A DNA stretch of 64,000 nt from Niallia sp. FSL W8-0635 (GTDB taxonomy: Bacteria; Bacillota; Bacilli; Bacillales; Cytobacillaceae): NCBI RefSeq assembly GCF_038007965.1, contig NZ_JBBOYD010000001.1, forward strand, positions 1,590,501-1,654,500, given 5' to 3'. Both the position numbers and the translations under genes were made by a program. Every line of letters starts with the position of its first letter. Position 1 is the stretch's first letter. Below the pieces are notes generated by a model. It did no database searches. It was given only the letters and a program-made list of their open reading frames with translations, and was not told the origin of the DNA. Positions 61,619-64,000 of the stretch are shown here, one piece after another.

Positions 61619-61689
61619 CATACTGCTTTCATAATTCAATTAAATTTCATACAAGATGCCGTTTTAAGAAACTTGGAAATGCAATGAAC

Positions 61690-62814
61690 TTATTTTTCTT
61701 GAATAGAACTATCAATGGAATACGGAGTAAAATCGATGTCATATTCTGATTCTAGTAGGGATTTTGCAAGCTGCTGCCCGATAAATGGTCCCATGGTTAA
61801 GCCGGATGCGCCTAAACCATTAGCAATTGTTATTCCCTCGTACTGTTTCAATCTCCCGAACACTGGAAGAAAGTCATTTGTAAATGGGCGAAAGCCAACT
61901 TTTGCTTCCCGCCAAACTGCATCTGATAAGCCAGGGGCAAATAGTAATGCTTTATCGATAATCTCTTTTATCCCTGCCATCGTAATGTCGGGAGCTAACT
62001 CAGTAGTATTTTCGTGTGTTGCTCCTATTACAATACTGTTATTTTCTAAAGTTAATAAATACTGATCATGTGGAGGCATGACAACAGGCCAATCAGCGCA
62101 TTGAACATCATTTAACAATACGTGCAAAATTTGTCCTTTCTGTGCCTTTACGTCAAAGGATAATTGTAATGGTTCGAGTAATTCATTCGCCCAAACCCCA
62201 GCAGCAATGACTACTTCATCGGCATAAATAGTCGTGTTATCACTAAGTTTAACCCCTTTTATCGTATCTTTTTCTTTAATAAGTATACAAGATGATTGGA
62301 TAAAGGTTGCTCCTAATTGCTTACTGGCCTCTATAAGGGCGTTTCGTAATGCCCATCCATTTACTCTTGCAGCTCCACTAATATGCAGAGCTCCATATCC
62401 TGATGCTAATAAAGGGAATAATTCCTTTGCTTCTGAGGAAGTAAGAATATTTACATCGCCAATCTCTGGTGCTTCTAATTTCCGTTTTAATGTTCTTTCT
62501 TTCATCGCCTCTAATTTTGCCTCATCGGAATGAAGGCTAAGTGCACCAACTTTTTTATAGCCTGTATTTAATTGATGATAGCTATTTAAATCTTGTACAA
62601 GGGATGGATAGTATTTTGCACCTTCTCTAGCTAATAGATACCATTTCTTGTTTCTACGCTGTGAATTCCAAGGACAAATAATACCAGCGGCTGCTTTAGT
62701 AGCTTGTCCTTGATCTTCTCTATCAATGATAATAACCTCTGCTCCTCGTTTTGCTAATTCGAATGTGATAGAGGCGCCCAGAATTCCTCCGCCAACTACT
62801 ACAACTTTTTTCAT
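61690..62814 (-). CDS. FAD-dependent amino acid oxidoreductase (DAO / glycine oxidase-like)
   Basis: 374 residues. N-terminal FAD motif VVVVGGGILGASITFELAKR with the acidic end IIDRED, then AAGIICPWNS contacting the flavin, and the C-terminal VGFRPFTNDFLPVFGR and IANGLGASGLTMGP blocks of the DAO family. Such enzymes oxidise glycine, sarcosine or D-amino acids; B. subtilis YurR and ThiO are the nearest types. No thiamine genes are adjacent, so a thiO role is not supported by context. ATG 62814 has AAGGAATTG upstream at longish spacing. Monocistronic, with terminator at 61569. Confidence 0.87.
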   Translation of the reverse strand: MKKVVVVGGGILGASITFELAKRGAEVIIIDREDQGQATKAAAGIICPWNSQRRNKKWYLLAREGAKYYPSLVQDLNSYHQLNTGYKKVGALSLHSDEAKLEAMKERTLKRKLEAPEIGDVNILTSSEAKELFPLLASGYGALHISGAARVNGWALRNALIEASKQLGATFIQSSCILIKEKDTIKGVKLSDNTTIYADEVVIAAGVWANELLEPLQLSFDVKAQKGQILHVLLNDVQCADWPVVMPPHDQYLLTLENNSIVIGATHENTTELAPDITMAGIKEIIDKALLFAPGLSDAVWREAKVGFRPFTNDFLPVFGRLKQYEGITIANGLGASGLTMGPFIGQQLAKSLLESEYDIDFTPYSIDSSIQEK

Positions 62815-63352
62815 GTATATATCAATTCCTTCTATTAGTATTAAATGCTGTTTTCTAAAAAGATTTTTGCTTTTCCAACAGGTAAGAAATGCTTGAGCAA
62901 CCTGAATACATGTCCTCTTTATAATATAACATACTGTTTAAGAATAATTTTATGGGAAAAATGTTGAACTATGTCGAGAAAAAACGATAAAATACTTGTA
63001 TTAAGAACGATACATTATTTTAATATTATTTAAGTAATTCCATTTTTTAGAGGAATATATAGGAAAAAAGTTTGAAAAAAGTGTGAACAATCGATGAAAA
63101 ATGACATTTGAAACACAACTGTAATATTCCTATTACTTAAATGACAAATTATGATGTTATACTTCTATTTGTGGCGAAAGATGTTTTATATAAAGAACTT
63201 TCGTCGAAAACAGGGTTATTGTTTGATTTACAATGTAGAGAATACTATATTATAAGAGTCTCTCTACCAATTACATCATAAACATAAAGAAGATACATAG
63301 ATAAATAAATTAGAAGAATTCTACATTAGATAATGTGCAGGGGGAAATGGAA
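62815..63352. other. Long promoter/leader region of the cell-wall hydrolase gene
   Basis: About 540 bp without a gene. TGTTATACT (63154-63162) is a possible extended -10. In the leader CGAAAG (63175-63180) and CTTTCG (63198-63203) form a hairpin. A long structured leader is a feature of Bacillus cwlO as well. I found no convincing WalR box (TGTWAH-N5-TGTWAH). Confidence 0.4.
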
Positions 63353-64000
63353 ATGTTAAAAAAGAAACTAGTGGTACTAAATACGACGATACTACTTGGA
63401 TTAGGCACTAGCTTAGCCGTTCCAGGAATTAATGCTCATGCGAATCAACCAACTAGCGTTACGCAACAACAGGCATCTTTACAAAGCCAAATTTCTGATG
63501 CTCAAATAAAGATTGTAGAAACACAAGAAGAATTAAAAAAATTAGAAGCGCAAATTAATAGAGTAGATAAAGCAATTAAAGAAAATAAAAGCCTTATTGA
63601 TGAAACAAAGGCTAAAATGAAAGCTACCGAAAAAGAAATTACTTCTCTTGAGAAAAAAATAAAAGAATTAGAAGATAGAATAGAAAAGCGTAACAATGTT
63701 TTAAAAGAAAGAGCACGTACCTTCCAAGAAAATGGTGGAAGTGTTGATTATATTGAAGTATTATTCGGCGCTGCTAGCTTTAAGGAATTTGTTGACCGTG
63801 TAGGCGCGGTTGCTACTATTATGGAAGCTGATCAAGACTTAATTGAAAGCAATGAAAAAGATAAAAAAGACTTAGAAGCGAAGCAAAATGAAGTGAAAGA
63901 TAAATATAATGAGTTGAATGATACGAAGTTAGATCTTGAAGAAATGCAAAAGCAAAATGTAGATAAACAGAAGAAAAATGAGCAAGCAAAAAAAGATTTA
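63353..64000 (+). CDS. Coiled-coil secreted cell-wall hydrolase, N-terminal part (CwlO/PcsB-like), runs off window
   Basis: 216 codons are visible without a stop. A signal peptide (MLKKKLVVLNTTILLGLGTS..., cleavage probably after NAHA) is followed by a long coiled coil (ISDAQIKIVETQEELKKLEA onward), the conserved insert GGSVDYIEVLFGAASFKEFVDRV, and more coiled coil. This is the PcsB_CC-type N-terminal domain of peptidoglycan hydrolases activated by FtsEX; Bacillus CwlO ends in an NlpC/P60 DL-endopeptidase, which would lie beyond the window edge. ATG 63353 is preferred over ATG 63347 because AGGGGG is 8 bases upstream. The catalytic domain type is inferred. Confidence 0.85.
   Translation, partial: MLKKKLVVLNTTILLGLGTSLAVPGINAHANQPTSVTQQQASLQSQISDAQIKIVETQEELKKLEAQINRVDKAIKENKSLIDETKAKMKATEKEITSLEKKIKELEDRIEKRNNVLKERARTFQENGGSVDYIEVLFGAASFKEFVDRVGAVATIMEADQDLIESNEKDKKDLEAKQNEVKDKYNELNDTKLDLEEMQKQNVDKQKKNEQAKKDL

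Noticed and set aside
63061..63160. WalR box before the CwlO-like gene
   Set aside because: TGTAATATTCCTATTAC has only the first half; the second hexamer does not fit TGTWAH.

Overview
The window is about 64 kb of AT-rich chromosome from an endospore-forming, low-GC Gram-positive bacterium of the Bacillaceae. The evidence is AGGAGG-type ribosome binding sites with many TTG and GTG starts, a dipicolinate synthase A subunit, a GerC-type germination lipoprotein, a KinB-like sensor kinase, intracellular serine protease IspA, a yjlC-ndh pair, and a ydaO-type c-di-AMP riboswitch in front of the potassium importer gene kimA. The genus cannot be fixed from sequence alone; the Bacillus/Niallia/Cytobacillus group would fit. 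I see no rRNA, tRNA, CRISPR array, prophage or plasmid genes. It reads as core chromosome with a sugar-utilisation accessory layer, several dispersed repeats and one insertion sequence.

Layout. 1-6.2 kb: end of an FtsX-type permease, a degenerate repeat array, a methyltransferase, an aldehyde dehydrogenase, and an ECF sigma factor with its membrane anti-sigma partner. 6.3-12.7 kb: carbohydrate genes (LacI regulator, DexB-like alpha-1,6-glucosidase, aldose epimerase, rhamnose mutarotase, GH88 unsaturated glucuronyl hydrolase). 13-22.7 kb: RsbW-like ATPase, GNAT / type II asparaginase / CPBP protease operon, ispA, SNF2 helicase, and a small Arc-like repressor with an SPFH protein on the minus strand. 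22.9-24.5 kb: an IS150-group element that has jumped into a 117-bp dispersed palindromic repeat, an intact copy of which lies at 16.7 kb. 24.7-32.9 kb: orphan dpaA, a chemoreceptor, and an AraC regulator divergent from a ThuA / Gfo-Idh / TIM-barrel epimerase / Gfo-Idh operon.

33-36.9 kb: a Zur-controlled zinc-starvation unit (zinc-free L33 plus a ZnuA lipoprotein), a GDSL esterase and an MFS exporter. 37-41 kb: an AI-2E family protein and a second ECF sigma operon with a PadR-like protein, a SEDS protein carrying an N-terminal soluble domain, and VanZ. 41-47.7 kb: LysR/butanediol dehydrogenase, TetR/DHA2 efflux, and an amino-acid permease. 48-64 kb: KinB-like kinase, yjlC-ndh, riboswitch-kimA, orphan gerC, nitroreductase, type I asparaginase, an SH3-repeat glucosaminidase, an orphan MinD, a glycine-oxidase-like enzyme, and the start of a CwlO/PcsB-like cell-wall hydrolase that runs off the window.

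The leads I rate highest are: the ThuA/oxidoreductase/epimerase operon as a possible 3-keto-glycoside pathway; the sigma-PadR-SEDS-VanZ envelope module; a leader peptide with mutually exclusive hairpins before yjlC-ndh; a possible small RNA at 13.0-13.15 kb; the 20-bp-phased repeats at 18.1 kb; and the IS element with a terminator hairpin built into its left end.
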